A DNA stretch of 9,006 nucleotides from an uncultured Sphingomonas sp. (GCA_946482655.1 CAMLSA010000116.1:1-9006), one strand, 5' to 3'. Counted from the stretch's first letter, positions 1 to 7,252 are shown. Numbers and translations are program-made. Notes: generated from the letters alone by a model not told the origin.

Positions 1-514
1 GATGGCCGAAGCGCAGCGCGCCGATCAGCAGCCCGGGGACGATCTTGTCGCAGATCCCGAGCAGCGCCGCCCCTTCGAACATGCCGTGGCTGAGCGCGAC
101 CGCCGTGGACAGTGCGATCGTGTCGCGGCTGAACAGCGATAGTTCCATGCCGCGCTGGCCCTGGGTCACGCCGTCGCACATCGCGGGAACGCCGCCCGCC
201 ACCTGCGCGGTGATGCCGGCCTCGCGAGCGTAGATCTTCATCTGGTCGGGGTACCGGCCATAGGGCTGATGCGCCGACAGCATGTCGTTATAGGCGGTTA
301 CGATGCCGATGTTCATCGATTTGCCACTGCGGATGAGAGGCTTGTCCTCACCGCTCGCGGCGAAGCCATGGGCGAGGTTGCCGCAGGACAGATTGGGCCG
401 ATCGACTCCGGAGGCGCGCTCGCGGGCGATCAGGTCGAGATAGGCCTGCCTGCCCGGCTTGGACCGCTCGACGATGCGGGCGGTGACGGCTTCTACGGCA
501 GGATTCAGGCCCAT
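1..514 (-). CDS. edd: 6-phosphogluconate dehydratase (Entner-Doudoroff), N-terminal part, runs off left edge
   Basis: Edd dehydrates 6-phosphogluconate to 2-keto-3-deoxy-6-phosphogluconate in the cytoplasm, the signature step of the Entner-Doudoroff pathway; the family (IlvD/Edd) uses an iron-sulfur cluster. Only the first 171 residues are in the window; the full enzyme is about 600. Recognisable Edd blocks are [13 protein letters not shown] (about 43-55), [18 protein letters not shown] (68-85), [20 protein letters not shown] (107-126), [18 protein letters not shown] (136-153) and ICDKIVPG (154-161). Cysteines at about 44, 113 and 155 are candidates for cluster ligands by family comparison. 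The ATG at 514-512 is preceded by AAGGAG at a 7-nt spacing, which fixes the start. It lies 14 nt after the pgl stop, so it is almost certainly the third gene of the zwf-pgl-edd operon. The reading frame is intact to the edge. In relatives a glucokinase gene often follows, but that lies outside the window. Confidence 0.95.
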   Translation of the reverse strand, partial: MGLNPAVEAVTARIVERSKPGRQAYLDLIARERASGVDRPNLSCGNLAHGFAASGEDKPLIRSGKSMNIGIVTAYNDMLSAHQPYGRYPDQMKIYAREAGITAQVAGGVPAMCDGVTQGQRGMELSLFSRDTIALSTAVALSHGMFEGAALLGICDKIVPGLLIGALRFGH

Positions 515-521
515 GTCACGG

Positions 522-527
522 CTCCTT
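522..527 (-). promoter_or_regulatory. Ribosome binding site of edd
   Basis: On the minus strand the sequence reads AAGGAG, a near-perfect Shine-Dalgarno element, followed by seven bases and the edd ATG. It sits entirely in the 14-nt gap between the pgl stop and the edd start, so edd has its own strong ribosome entry rather than depending on coupling alone. Confidence 0.8.
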
Positions 528-528
528 G

Positions 529-1233
529 CTATTCGCTCCAGTGGATATCGATTGCCTGGTCCGCATCGGCGAGCACCCGGCCGATCGGCACGTTCGAGGA
601 CGCCCCGTCCCTGATCGCGCGTTCGAGCATCCTGCGCTTGTCCTTACCGGTGACGACCAGCATCAGGGTCCGCGCCGAAATGATCGCGGCCTTGGTCAGC
701 GTCACCCGCGCCACCGGCGCCTCGGGCGGCAGCGGATCGGGCAGCACGCCGACCGCGCGGCGCGCCTTTGGTCCGTTCAGCGCCTCGTCGAGATCGGGGC
801 CGGGAAAGATCGAGGCGGTGTGGCCATCGGCGCCGACGCCAAGCCAGACCAGATCGGGCGGCCAGTGCAATTCCTGCAGCCGCGCGTCGGCGGCCTTGCC
901 CGCCATGCGGTGATCGGCGGCCTTGTCGGTGGTGATCGGCAGGACGCGGGCGCCCCGGGGCAGGAAAACCTTGGCGATCATCGCGGCATTGGACAGCGGA
1001 TCGGTCATCGGCACGAGCCGGTCATCGGTCGGGACGATCGTCACCTTCTTCCAGTCGATCTTCGCGGTGGCGAGCTTGTCGAGGATCGGGCCCGGGGTCT
1101 TGCCGCCCGGCAGCGCGATCAGCGCCTGGCCGCGCGCGTCGAGCGCCGATTCGATGATGAAGCCGACATCCCCCGCGACAGCGCCGGCGAGCTCGTCCGC
1201 ATCGTCATAATCCCACCATTCGGCCTCGATCAT
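529..1233 (-). CDS. pgl: 6-phosphogluconolactonase
   Basis: Pgl hydrolyses 6-phosphogluconolactone, the product of Zwf, to 6-phosphogluconate, the substrate of Edd, in the cytoplasm. The 234-residue length is normal for the compact NagB-like (DevB-type) Pgl family. Visible family motifs are [14 protein letters not shown] (41-54, phosphate-binding loop), [16 protein letters not shown] (67-82) and the signature [15 protein letters not shown] (131-145), which contains the conserved Asp-Gly-His. The ATG at 1233-1231 is preceded by AAGGGA about 8 nt upstream; no better start is visible. It begins 27 nt after the zwf stop and ends 14 nt before edd, so it is the middle gene of the operon. The second and fourth residues of the signature vary slightly from the common GMGEDGHTAS, which is within family range. 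I am sure of the family and, given the neighbours, of the function. Confidence 0.95.
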   Translation of the reverse strand: MIEAEWWDYDDADELAGAVAGDVGFIIESALDARGQALIALPGGKTPGPILDKLATAKIDWKKVTIVPTDDRLVPMTDPLSNAAMIAKVFLPRGARVLPITTDKAADHRMAGKAADARLQELHWPPDLVWLGVGADGHTASIFPGPDLDEALNGPKARRAVGVLPDPLPPEAPVARVTLTKAAIISARTLMLVVTGKDKRRMLERAIRDGASSNVPIGRVLADADQAIDIHWSE

Positions 1234-1260
1234 CGTTTCGTCCCTTTATTTCTTATGCAC

Positions 1261-2718
1261 CTAATCATGCCATGTGACGCCGTCGCGTTCGGTCAGGGCG
1301 ATTGCCGCCGAGGGGCCCCAGGTTCCCGCCGTATACGGCCTCGGCTTCATCGCGTTCGCGGCCCAGCCGTCACGGATCGCGTCGATCCATTCCCATTGCG
1401 CCTCCACCTCGTCGCGCCGCACGAACAGCGTCTGGTCGCCTTCGATCAGATCCAGCAGCAGCCGCTCATAGGCGATGCGGCGGCGAGTGTCCTCGAAGGC
1501 GTTGGGCATCGAAATATCCAGCGGCATTTCCCTCAGGCGGATGCCTTCACGGTCGAGGCCAGGGACCTTGGACATCATCAGCAGCCGGACGTTCTCATCG
1601 GGCTGCAAACGGATGATGAGCTTGTTGGGTTGCAGCACCGCGCCCCGTCCGTCGAAGATCGAGTGCGGCACGCCCTTGAACTGTATGAAGATTTCCGACT
1701 GCCGGCTCGGCAGCCGCTTGCCGGTACGCAGATAGAAGGGAACGCCGCGCCAGCGCCAATTGTCGATATTGGCCTTGATCGCGACGAACGTCTCGGTGTC
1801 CGAAGGCTTGCCGAGCTCATCGATATAGCCGGGCACAGGACCGCCCGCGACGGCGCCGGGGCCGTACTGGCCGATCACGCTGTGGCTGCCTACGGCACTC
1901 GCACCTATCGGCCTCAGCGAGCGAAGCACCTTGACCTTCTCGTCGCGCACGGCAGTGGAATCGAAGCGCGAGGGCGGCTCCATCGCAACCAGCGCCAGCA
2001 GCTGGAGCATATGGTTCTGGACCATGTCGCGGATCGCGCCGGCGCCGTCATAGAAGCCGACCCGCCCTTCGAGCCCGACCGTTTCCGACACTGTGATCTG
2101 GACATGCTCGATGCCGCCCGCCCGCCAGAGCGGCTCGAACAGGCTGTTTGCGAAGCGCAGCGCGAGCAGGTTCTGCACGGTCTCCTTGCCGAGATAATGG
2201 TCGATCCGGAAGATCCGGTCCTCGGGGAAGACGCGCGCGACCGCGTCATTGATCTCGCGGCTCGAAGCCGTGTCATAGCCGAGTGGCTTTTCCAGACCGA
2301 TCCGCACGCCGTCGCCGGCAAGCCCGGCCCCGGCGAGACCGTCGATCGTGGCCCCGAACAGTGAAGGCGCGGTCGACAGGAAGATCGACAGGCCCTTCTC
2401 GATCGATCCGACGGCCTTGGTGAGCCCGGCGAAACTGTCGGGATTGGAGGCGTCCACCGGCACGTAGCTCAATCGCTTGAGGAAAGAGCCCAGCGCCTCG
2501 TCCTGCAGCCTTTCTGCCGGCACGAAACGGCGTAGCGCCTTCTCCGCGAAGTCGCGAAAGGCGGCATCGTCATGATTGCTTCGCGCCGTCGCGACGATGA
2601 CGAGATCGGCGGGCAGCAGCCCGTCGGCCGCCAGGCCATAGAGCGAGGAGAGCAGCATGCGCTGCGACAGATCGCCGGTCGCCCCGAACAGGAGCAGCTT
2701 CTCGCTGGGTGCCGTCAC
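1261..2718 (-). CDS. zwf: Glucose-6-phosphate 1-dehydrogenase
   Basis: Zwf oxidises glucose 6-phosphate to 6-phosphogluconolactone with NAD(P)+, feeding the Entner-Doudoroff and pentose phosphate routes in the cytoplasm. The protein is 485 residues, the usual length. The N-terminal Rossmann domain has FGATGDL (11-17), and Arg46 in VATARS matches the arginine associated with NADP binding in the Leuconostoc enzyme. Further motifs are LEKPLG (142-147), the active-site signature RIDHYLGKETVQN (171-183) and the catalytic-histidine motif DMVQNHMLQ (His236). The frame opens with GTG at 2718-2716, supported by AAGGAAG five bases upstream. The sequence is very like Zymomonas mobilis Zwf as I recall it, including GDLSQRMLL, where most G6PDHs have GDLxxRK; the lysine there helps bind substrate in other enzymes and is Met21 here. 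It is the first gene of the zwf-pgl-edd operon and is divergent from the acyltransferase gene. Confidence 0.97.
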   Translation of the reverse strand: MTAPSEKLLLFGATGDLSQRMLLSSLYGLAADGLLPADLVIVATARSNHDDAAFRDFAEKALRRFVPAERLQDEALGSFLKRLSYVPVDASNPDSFAGLTKAVGSIEKGLSIFLSTAPSLFGATIDGLAGAGLAGDGVRIGLEKPLGYDTASSREINDAVARVFPEDRIFRIDHYLGKETVQNLLALRFANSLFEPLWRAGGIEHVQITVSETVGLEGRVGFYDGAGAIRDMVQNHMLQLLALVAMEPPSRFDSTAVRDEKVKVLRSLRPIGASAVGSHSVIGQYGPGAVAGGPVPGYIDELGKPSDTETFVAIKANIDNWRWRGVPFYLRTGKRLPSRQSEIFIQFKGVPHSIFDGRGAVLQPNKLIIRLQPDENVRLLMMSKVPGLDREGIRLREMPLDISMPNAFEDTRRRIAYERLLLDLIEGDQTLFVRRDEVEAQWEWIDAIRDGWAANAMKPRPYTAGTWGPSAAIALTERDGVTWHD

Positions 2719-2881
2719 CTTGTCTTCCTTCGCTCTGGCTTTTGCCCGCGCTTCGCGCCGATCGATTCACCGCCGTCACGGCCGGTCGACGCCTTTGTAG
2801 CAAAAGCATCGCAGGGCGGTAGCCGCCATGTCGCATTGCCGCATTATTTGCTCTCCATCGTCATGAGTGGGGGTTGTGCGC
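2719..2881. promoter_or_regulatory. Divergent intergenic region between zwf and the acyltransferase gene
   Basis: This 163-bp spacer must hold the promoter of the leftward zwf-pgl-edd operon and probably that of the rightward acyltransferase gene. I cannot place a convincing -35/-10 pair on either strand. The most A/T-rich stretches are around 2790-2806 and 2840-2853 and are the likeliest places for promoter elements. A short palindrome, GGCGG-TAG-CCGCC, lies at 2815-2827 and could be an operator or chance in GC-rich DNA. No match to the HexR operator known from gammaproteobacterial zwf genes is visible. Confidence 0.5.
2724..2730 (-). promoter_or_regulatory. Ribosome binding site supporting the GTG start of zwf
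   Basis: The minus strand reads AAGGAAG, then ACAAG, then the GTG start codon. This spacing favours the GTG over any internal start, and the Rossmann strand that follows (KLLLFGATGDL) begins at a normal distance from it. Confidence 0.65.
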
Positions 2882-3664
2882 ATGTCGGAAGCCGTCGAAA
2901 TGGCAGCGCGTCGGCTCGCGGTCAGGCTGGCCGCGGGGGAGGCGGATATCGTTGCGGCGCAGCGGTTGCGCTACGAGATCTTCTTTCGCGACATGGGCGC
3001 GCTGGGAGCCGGCAGCCGCCACGGCCGCGATGTCGATCCCTATGATGGGCTGTGCGACCACCTTCTCGTCGAAGATCATGCCCGGCCCGGATGCCCGGTG
3101 GTCGGCACCTACCGGCTGCTGCGGCAGAGCGTCGCGGAGGCCCATGCCGGCTTCTATTCAGCCCGTGAATTCGATCTGTCGCGGGTGCTCGATCATGCCC
3201 GGCGCGAAGGCGTCGAGCTGCTCGAGCTCGGCCGCTCCTGCGTCGACCCCGCCTATCGCGACGCGGGCACGATCCAGCTTCTATGGCGCGGCATCGCCGA
3301 CTATCTGCAGCGGCACCGGATCGGCTATATGTTCGGCTGCGGCAGCTTTCCCGGCACCAATCCCGCCGAGCATGCCGAAGGACTGTCGCTGCTCGCGCAC
3401 GACCATCTCGCCCCCGCCGAGATCCGCGCCCGGGCGATCGGCGATGAGGCGATCCCGCTCGCGACCCTGCCGATCGGCGGCTATGATCCCGGCCTCGCAC
3501 TCCGCAGGCTGCCGCCGCTGGTCAAGGCCTATCTTCGGGTCGGCGCCGAACTCGGCGACGGCGCCTATGTCGACCGCGCATTCAACACGATCGACGTCTT
3601 CGTGATGATGCCGGTCGCCCGGATCGCGTCAAGATATGCGCAGCGGTTCGAAGTGGCGGCATGA
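2882..3664 (+). CDS. olsB: OlsB-like GNAT N-acyltransferase (probable L-ornithine N-alpha-acyltransferase)
   Basis: OlsB transfers a 3-hydroxyacyl chain from acyl carrier protein to the alpha-amino group of ornithine, making lyso-ornithine lipid for the membrane. From the ATG at 2882 the protein has 260 residues. Family blocks are AAQRLRYEIFF (25-35), DPYDGLCDHLLV (52-63), VVGTYRLLR (73-81), GFYSAREFDLS (90-100), LLELGRSCVDPAYR (113-126), the helix IQLLWRGIADYL (131-142), and near the C-terminus LPPLVKAYLRVGAEL (210-224) and DRAFNTIDVFVMMP (231-244), all in OlsB order. There is no signal peptide or membrane span. A GTG at 2867 is in frame, but the ATG with GTGGGGG about 8 nt upstream is preferred; neither ribosome site is strong. 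The second enzyme, OlsA, is not adjacent. Such proteins are often labelled hemolysin-like or acetyltransferase; the acyltransferase family is fairly sure, ornithine as acceptor is inferred. Confidence 0.75.
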   Translation: MSEAVEMAARRLAVRLAAGEADIVAAQRLRYEIFFRDMGALGAGSRHGRDVDPYDGLCDHLLVEDHARPGCPVVGTYRLLRQSVAEAHAGFYSAREFDLSRVLDHARREGVELLELGRSCVDPAYRDAGTIQLLWRGIADYLQRHRIGYMFGCGSFPGTNPAEHAEGLSLLAHDHLAPAEIRARAIGDEAIPLATLPIGGYDPGLALRRLPPLVKAYLRVGAELGDGAYVDRAFNTIDVFVMMPVARIASRYAQRFEVAA

Positions 3665-3816
3665 CCGTCGAGTAGTTCGGCGGAATTGCCGATGCGCGAG
3701 GGGCGCCACATATGGCATTTCCCACCGTTCCATTTCAGGTTCAGCCCATTTTCCGATTGACGCCGCCGCCGCCCGGTGGTGATCCCGCCGCGACAGTGGA
3801 AAGCCAGGGAGTCCTA
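3665..3816 (+). promoter_or_regulatory. Intergenic leader upstream of the TonB-dependent receptor
   Basis: This 152-bp spacer probably holds the receptor promoter. Twelve nt after the acyltransferase stop is a small hairpin (TCGGC/GCCGA, 3677-3681 with 3688-3692, 6-nt loop) with no T-run, so a poor terminator. The stretch 3708-3760 is the most A/T-rich of the spacer and contains three CATTT words at 3716, 3731 and 3747, roughly 15-16 bp apart. I see no Fur box and no complete cobalamin riboswitch. An in-frame ATG at 3712 would extend the receptor by 35 residues, but that stretch does not look like protein. Confidence 0.4.
3806..3811 (+). promoter_or_regulatory. Ribosome binding site that sets the receptor start
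   Basis: AGGGAG followed by TCCTA and ATG at 3817. The site precedes a classic signal peptide directly, so it decides the start in favour of 3817 over the longer in-frame ATG at 3712. Confidence 0.75.
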
Positions 3817-5850
3817 ATGGTGCGGCAGAACATCCGGTTTATGGTGACGGCGGCGTGCGCCGGCCTGATTTCGGCTCCGGTACTCGCCGCTGAGGACGCC
3901 AGTGAGATCGTCGTCACCGGGCAGGGCCTGAGCTCGGCCCCAGGCGACGCCGCCTATGACGTGATCACGATCGATCGCGCGCGGCTCGACATGTCGGCGA
4001 GCGGGCGGATGGAGGACATTCTACGGGACGCCGCCGGATTCCAGCAGTTCCGCCGCTCGGACGCTCGCTCGGCGCACCCCACCAGCCAGGGCGCGACTCT
4101 GCGCGGTCTCGGCGGCAACGCCTCGACGCGCGCGCTGGTCCTGCTCGACGGCGTGCCGATGGTCGACCCGTTCGGCGGCTGGATCAGCTGGGCCTCGCTC
4201 GATCCGGCGCGGATCGGCAGTGTCCGCGTCACCCGCGGCGGCGGCAGCGGCGTGTTCGGGCCGGGCGCGCTTGCAGGCACGATCGAGCTGTCGAGCATCG
4301 CCGCCACCGACACCCCCAGGCTCGACGCCGAGCTGGCCTATGGCAGCCGCGAGTCGATCGATGCCGACGCGACTCTCACGGCGCGCCTCGCCGGCGGCTT
4401 CGCGACGCTGTCGGGCGGGCATTCGCGCGGCGACGGCTTCATCCCGGTCATCGAGCGGGATCGCGGCCCGGTCGACCGCGCCGCCCGTTACAAGCAGAGC
4501 CGGGCCTCGGCCCGCGCGGTGGTCCCCGTCGATACCGATACCGAGCTGCAGGCCAGTGGCTCCTTCCTGCTCGACCAGCGCGACCGCGGCGTGCCCTTCA
4601 CCGGTAACAGCAATCTCGCGGTCGACACGTCGGTGCGGCTGATCGGCCGGGGCAAATGGCAGTGGGAGGCGAGCGCCTGGCTCCAGCATCGCGAATTTTC
4701 GAGCGGCTTCGGCAGCATCGGGCCGGGCCGGGCGACCTCGTCCCAATCGCTCGACCAATATAATGTGCCCGCCAACGGCGTCGGTGCGCGCGGCGAGGTC
4801 CGCCCCTGGATCGGCGAGAGCGTCAATCTCAGACTGGGCGGCGACGTTCGCCATGTCAGCGGCCGCACCCAGGAGGTCGTGATCGCGACCAATGTCGGCC
4901 GGGTCGCGGGAGGCAATCAGACGATCTATGGCGGCTTCGCGGAACTGGCGCTGCTGCCGGTCGACGGCCTGACCCTGACCGCCAGCGGGCGCGTCGATCG
5001 CTGGCAGCTTCGCGACGGCCGGCGGAGTGAGATAAACCGCAACACCGGCGCGCCGGTCGCCGCCAACACGGTCGCCTATGCCGATCGCTCGGGCACGGAG
5101 ACGACCGGCCGCGCCGGCATCGCCTGGAGCCCCCCGGAAGCGTCGGCGATCACGGTACGCGCCGCCGCCTATACCGGCTGGCGGCTGCCGACCCTCAACG
5201 AGCTTTACCGCCCGTTCCGCGTCGGCAATGATTCGACGATCGCCAATCCGCTGCTCAAGCCCGAGCGGGTCAAGGGAATCGAGGGTGGCGCCGAATATGC
5301 GCCGCTGCCCGGCTGGCGCCTGGCCGCGACGGTCTTCTGGAACAAGCTCGACGATGCGATCTCGAACGTGACGATCGCGCCCAACACCCGCCAGCGCCAG
5401 AATGTCGATGCGATACGCAGTCGCGGCTTCGAGATCGACGGCATGGCGACCCTCGGCGAGTGGCGGCTGCTGGCGAGCTATTCGCATATCGACCCCCGGG
5501 TCCGCGGACGCGGCGCTGCGCTCGCCCTTAACGGCCTGCGTCCGGCGCAGACGCCGCGCGATCAGGCCAGCGGCTCGATAGAATGGAACCGCCCCGGCTT
5601 CGCCCGGGCGGGTGCTACCATCCGCTATATCGGCAAGCAGTTCGAGGACGATCAGAACAGCCGCACCCTGCGCGACGCGCTGACCTTCGACGCGGTGGTC
5701 TCGGCCCCGATCGGCAAGGGCTTCACCGTCGAGCTGCGCGGCGAAAATCTCGGCAACAGGCGCGTCGAGGCGACGATCGGCGCCGACGGCACGATCGAAC
5801 GCGCTACGCCCAGGACGCTTTGGGTCGCGCTCAGGTACGAGATGCGGTGA
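3817..5850 (+). CDS. TonB-dependent outer-membrane receptor, substrate unknown
   Basis: This is a TonB-gated active transporter of the outer membrane, of the general BtuB/siderophore-receptor type. From the ATG at 3817 it has 677 residues. Residues 1-24 form a signal peptide (MVRQNIRFMV..., hydrophobic TAACAGLISAPVL, cleavage likely after VLA). A TonB-box-like segment EIVVTG lies at 30-35. The plug spans about 45-160, with MEDILRDAAGFQ (65-76), ATLRGLGGNASTRALVLLDGVPMVDP (93-118) and IGSVRVTRGGGSGVFGPGALAGTIELSS (133-160). The rest is a 22-strand-type barrel, including GWRLPTLNELYRPF and NPLLKPERVKGIEGG, both typical of these receptors. The last residues are LWVALRYEMR, so the usual C-terminal aromatic is missing. 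The frame is intact. The next gene is the inner-membrane symporter dctA, 66 nt on. Nothing in the sequence identifies the ligand: cobalamin, siderophore or another solute are all possible. Confidence 0.93.
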   Translation: MVRQNIRFMVTAACAGLISAPVLAAEDASEIVVTGQGLSSAPGDAAYDVITIDRARLDMSASGRMEDILRDAAGFQQFRRSDARSAHPTSQGATLRGLGGNASTRALVLLDGVPMVDPFGGWISWASLDPARIGSVRVTRGGGSGVFGPGALAGTIELSSIAATDTPRLDAELAYGSRESIDADATLTARLAGGFATLSGGHSRGDGFIPVIERDRGPVDRAARYKQSRASARAVVPVDTDTELQASGSFLLDQRDRGVPFTGNSNLAVDTSVRLIGRGKWQWEASAWLQHREFSSGFGSIGPGRATSSQSLDQYNVPANGVGARGEVRPWIGESVNLRLGGDVRHVSGRTQEVVIATNVGRVAGGNQTIYGGFAELALLPVDGLTLTASGRVDRWQLRDGRRSEINRNTGAPVAANTVAYADRSGTETTGRAGIAWSPPEASAITVRAAAYTGWRLPTLNELYRPFRVGNDSTIANPLLKPERVKGIEGGAEYAPLPGWRLAATVFWNKLDDAISNVTIAPNTRQRQNVDAIRSRGFEIDGMATLGEWRLLASYSHIDPRVRGRGAALALNGLRPAQTPRDQASGSIEWNRPGFARAGATIRYIGKQFEDDQNSRTLRDALTFDAVVSAPIGKGFTVELRGENLGNRRVEATIGADGTIERATPRTLWVALRYEMR

Positions 5851-5852
5851 TC

Positions 5853-5878
5853 TTCCCCTCCCTTGAAAGGGAGGGGGA
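5853..5878. repeat. Perfect 10-bp-arm palindrome between receptor and dctA
   Basis: CCCCTCCCTT at 5855-5864 and AAGGGAGGGG at 5867-5876 are perfect reverse complements around a GA centre; one T:G and one T:A pair extend the stem to 12 bp. It starts right after the receptor stop. There is no T-run after the stem, so it is not a standard intrinsic terminator. It may stabilise the receptor mRNA 3' end, act as an attenuator before dctA, or be a copy of a dispersed palindromic element; C-rich palindromes of this kind are, to my recollection, frequent between sphingomonad genes. Confidence 0.7.
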
Positions 5879-5890
5879 ACTTGGCCATCC

Positions 5891-5908
5891 TCCCCTCCCT
5901 TGGGGGGA
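5891..5908. repeat. Second, partial copy of the palindrome arm, next to the dctA start
   Basis: TCCCCTCCCTTG at 5891-5902 repeats 5854-5865 exactly, 37 bp downstream, and is followed by GGGGGA, as if the right arm had lost its AAAGGGA part. TCCCC can pair with the following GGGGA to make a small hairpin. The G-run at 5902-5907 ends 9 nt before the dctA ATG and is the only Shine-Dalgarno-like stretch there, so the repeat overlaps the probable translation start region. Confidence 0.6.
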
Positions 5909-5916
5909 CGCCATCC

Positions 5917-7200
5917 ATGATCATCGACAGCGAAACGGCGCCGCCGGCCCGCCCGCCCTTCTGGCGCTCGCTTTATGCGCAGGTGCTGGTCGCCATCGTG
6001 GCGGGGATCGCGCTCGGCCGGCTCGCGCCCGACGTCGCCACGCAGTTCAAGCCGCTCGGCGACGCCTTCATCGCGCTGGTCAAGATGATCATCGCGCCGG
6101 TGATCTTCCTGACCGTGGTGACCGGGATCGCGGGATTGCGCGAATTGGGCGATCTCGGCCGGGTCGCATTCCGGGCTTTCGCCTACTTCCTGACGATGTC
6201 GACCTTCGCGCTGATCGTCGGGCTGATCGTCGCCAACCTTTTTCAGCCGGGCGCGGGGATGCACATCGACCCCGTCGAGCTCGATACCGGCGCCATCGCC
6301 GTCTATAGCGAGAGGGCGCACGAGCAGAGCCTCATCGGCTTCCTCACCGGCATCATTCCCACCACGATCGTCTCGCCGCTGACCGGGGGCGAGATCCTTC
6401 AGGTGCTGCTAGTCGCGATCCTGTTCGGCATCGCCCTGTCGCTATCCGGGCCGCGCGCGGCGCCGCTGGTCGACCTGCTCGAGCGGCTGACCGCAGTGGT
6501 GTTCCGGATGGTCGCGATCCTCATGAAGGCGGCGCCGATCGGCGCCTTCGGGGCGATGGCCTTCACGATCGGCAAATTCGGCCTCGGCGCATTGGCCAAT
6601 CTCGGCGGGCTGATCCTGTGCTTCTATCTCACCTCGCTCTTGTTCGTGCTGGTCGTGCTCGGGCTGGTCGCCCGGGCGGCGGGCTTCTCGATCTTCCGGC
6701 TGATCGCCTATCTGCGCGACGAGCTGCTGCTCGTGCTCGGCACCTCCTCGTCGGAGAGCGCGCTTCCCAATCTGGTCGACAAGATGGAGCGTGCGGGCTG
6801 CGCCAAGCCGGTGGTCGGCCTGGTCGTGCCGACCGGCTACTCGTTCAATCTCGACGGCACCAACATCTACATGACCCTGGCGGCCCTGTTCATCGCCCAG
6901 GCCTGCGACGTGGAGCTGTCGCTCGCCGAGCAGATCAGCCTGCTGCTGGTGGCGATGATCTCGTCCAAGGGCGCCGCCGGGGTGACCGGGGCGGGCTTCA
7001 TCACGCTCGCGGCGACCCTGTCCATCGTGCCGTCGGTGCCGGTCGCGGGAATGGCGCTGATCCTCGGCATCGACCGCTTCATGTCCGAATGCCGGAGCCT
7101 GACCAACTTCATGGGAAACGCGGTAGCGACCGTGGTCATCGCACGCTGGGAAGGGGCGGTGGACCGGGAGAAATTGAAGGACGTGCTCAGTAAGGCCTAA
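5917..7200 (+). CDS. dctA: C4-dicarboxylate:cation symporter DctA
   Basis: DctA imports succinate, fumarate and malate across the inner membrane with cations (DAACS/glutamate-transporter fold). From the ATG at 5917 it has 427 residues, like the usual 428. A TTG at 5863 is in frame but would translate the palindrome, and DctA proteins normally start shortly before the segment [16 protein letters not shown] (16-31). Motifs in order: [29 protein letters not shown] (45-73), the serine-rich hairpin [12 protein letters not shown] (275-286), [16 protein letters not shown] in TM7 (304-319), the second hairpin [13 protein letters not shown] (349-361) and [16 protein letters not shown] in TM8 (386-401), with Arg393 and Asn397 matching substrate and cation ligands of the family. 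A serine stands where glutamate/aspartate carriers have the amino-group-binding Asp, which supports dicarboxylates over amino acids. It lies between the TonB receptor and a two-component system; no DctB/DctD genes are seen. Confidence 0.92.
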   Translation: MIIDSETAPPARPPFWRSLYAQVLVAIVAGIALGRLAPDVATQFKPLGDAFIALVKMIIAPVIFLTVVTGIAGLRELGDLGRVAFRAFAYFLTMSTFALIVGLIVANLFQPGAGMHIDPVELDTGAIAVYSERAHEQSLIGFLTGIIPTTIVSPLTGGEILQVLLVAILFGIALSLSGPRAAPLVDLLERLTAVVFRMVAILMKAAPIGAFGAMAFTIGKFGLGALANLGGLILCFYLTSLLFVLVVLGLVARAAGFSIFRLIAYLRDELLLVLGTSSSESALPNLVDKMERAGCAKPVVGLVVPTGYSFNLDGTNIYMTLAALFIAQACDVELSLAEQISLLLVAMISSKGAAGVTGAGFITLAATLSIVPSVPVAGMALILGIDRFMSECRSLTNFMGNAVATVVIARWEGAVDREKLKDVLSKA

Positions 7201-7224
7201 TTCCTCCCGGTGCCGGGGCCGAAC

Positions 7225-7252
7225 TTGGACAGCGCACCGCTTTCCATTAAGA
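7225..7252 (+). promoter_or_regulatory. Possible weak promoter before the histidine kinase
   Basis: TTGGAC at 7225-7230 and an A/T-rich stretch ATTAAGAA at 7246-7253 are about 16 bp apart in the 62-nt gap after dctA. Transcription from here would begin only a few bases before the kinase ATG at 7263. The match to consensus is poor, so this is a guess from spacing and composition; co-transcription with dctA is equally possible. Confidence 0.2.

Noticed and set aside
526..2364. 612-codon open frame on the plus strand opposite pgl and zwf
   Set aside because: It runs antisense to two enzymes with intact catalytic motifs and through their intergenic gap; its composition (Arg/His/Asp-rich) is typical of GC-bias shadow frames.
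3677..3692. Hairpin after the acyltransferase stop as a terminator
   Set aside because: The stem has five pairs and no T-run, so termination there is unsupported.
3735..3816. Cobalamin-riboswitch-like words (GGTG, ATCC, AGCCAGGGAGTCC) before the TonB receptor
   Set aside because: The order is suggestive, but the last word has an extra base relative to the B12 box, the ACTGT element is not present, and there is no room for the central part of the riboswitch between them. The AGGGAG is better explained as the ribosome binding site.
3712..3816. 35-residue N-terminal extension of the receptor from the upstream in-frame ATG
   Set aside because: It would bury the signal peptide, has a proline-rich composition, and lacks a ribosome site, whereas the ATG at 3817 has AGGGAG at 5 nt and starts a standard signal peptide.
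4021..6321. 766-codon open frame on the minus strand across the receptor gene and the start of dctA
   Set aside because: It is antisense to two clear genes, is rich in Arg, Asp, Ala and Gly with no recognisable motif, and has the look of a mirror frame caused by strong GC bias at third codon positions. It also spans an intergenic gap between real genes.
7206..7217. Hairpin CCCG-GTGC-CGGG just after dctA as a terminator
   Set aside because: The stem is only four pairs and is not followed by a T-run, so it does not support an intrinsic terminator; it may be chance in GC-rich sequence.
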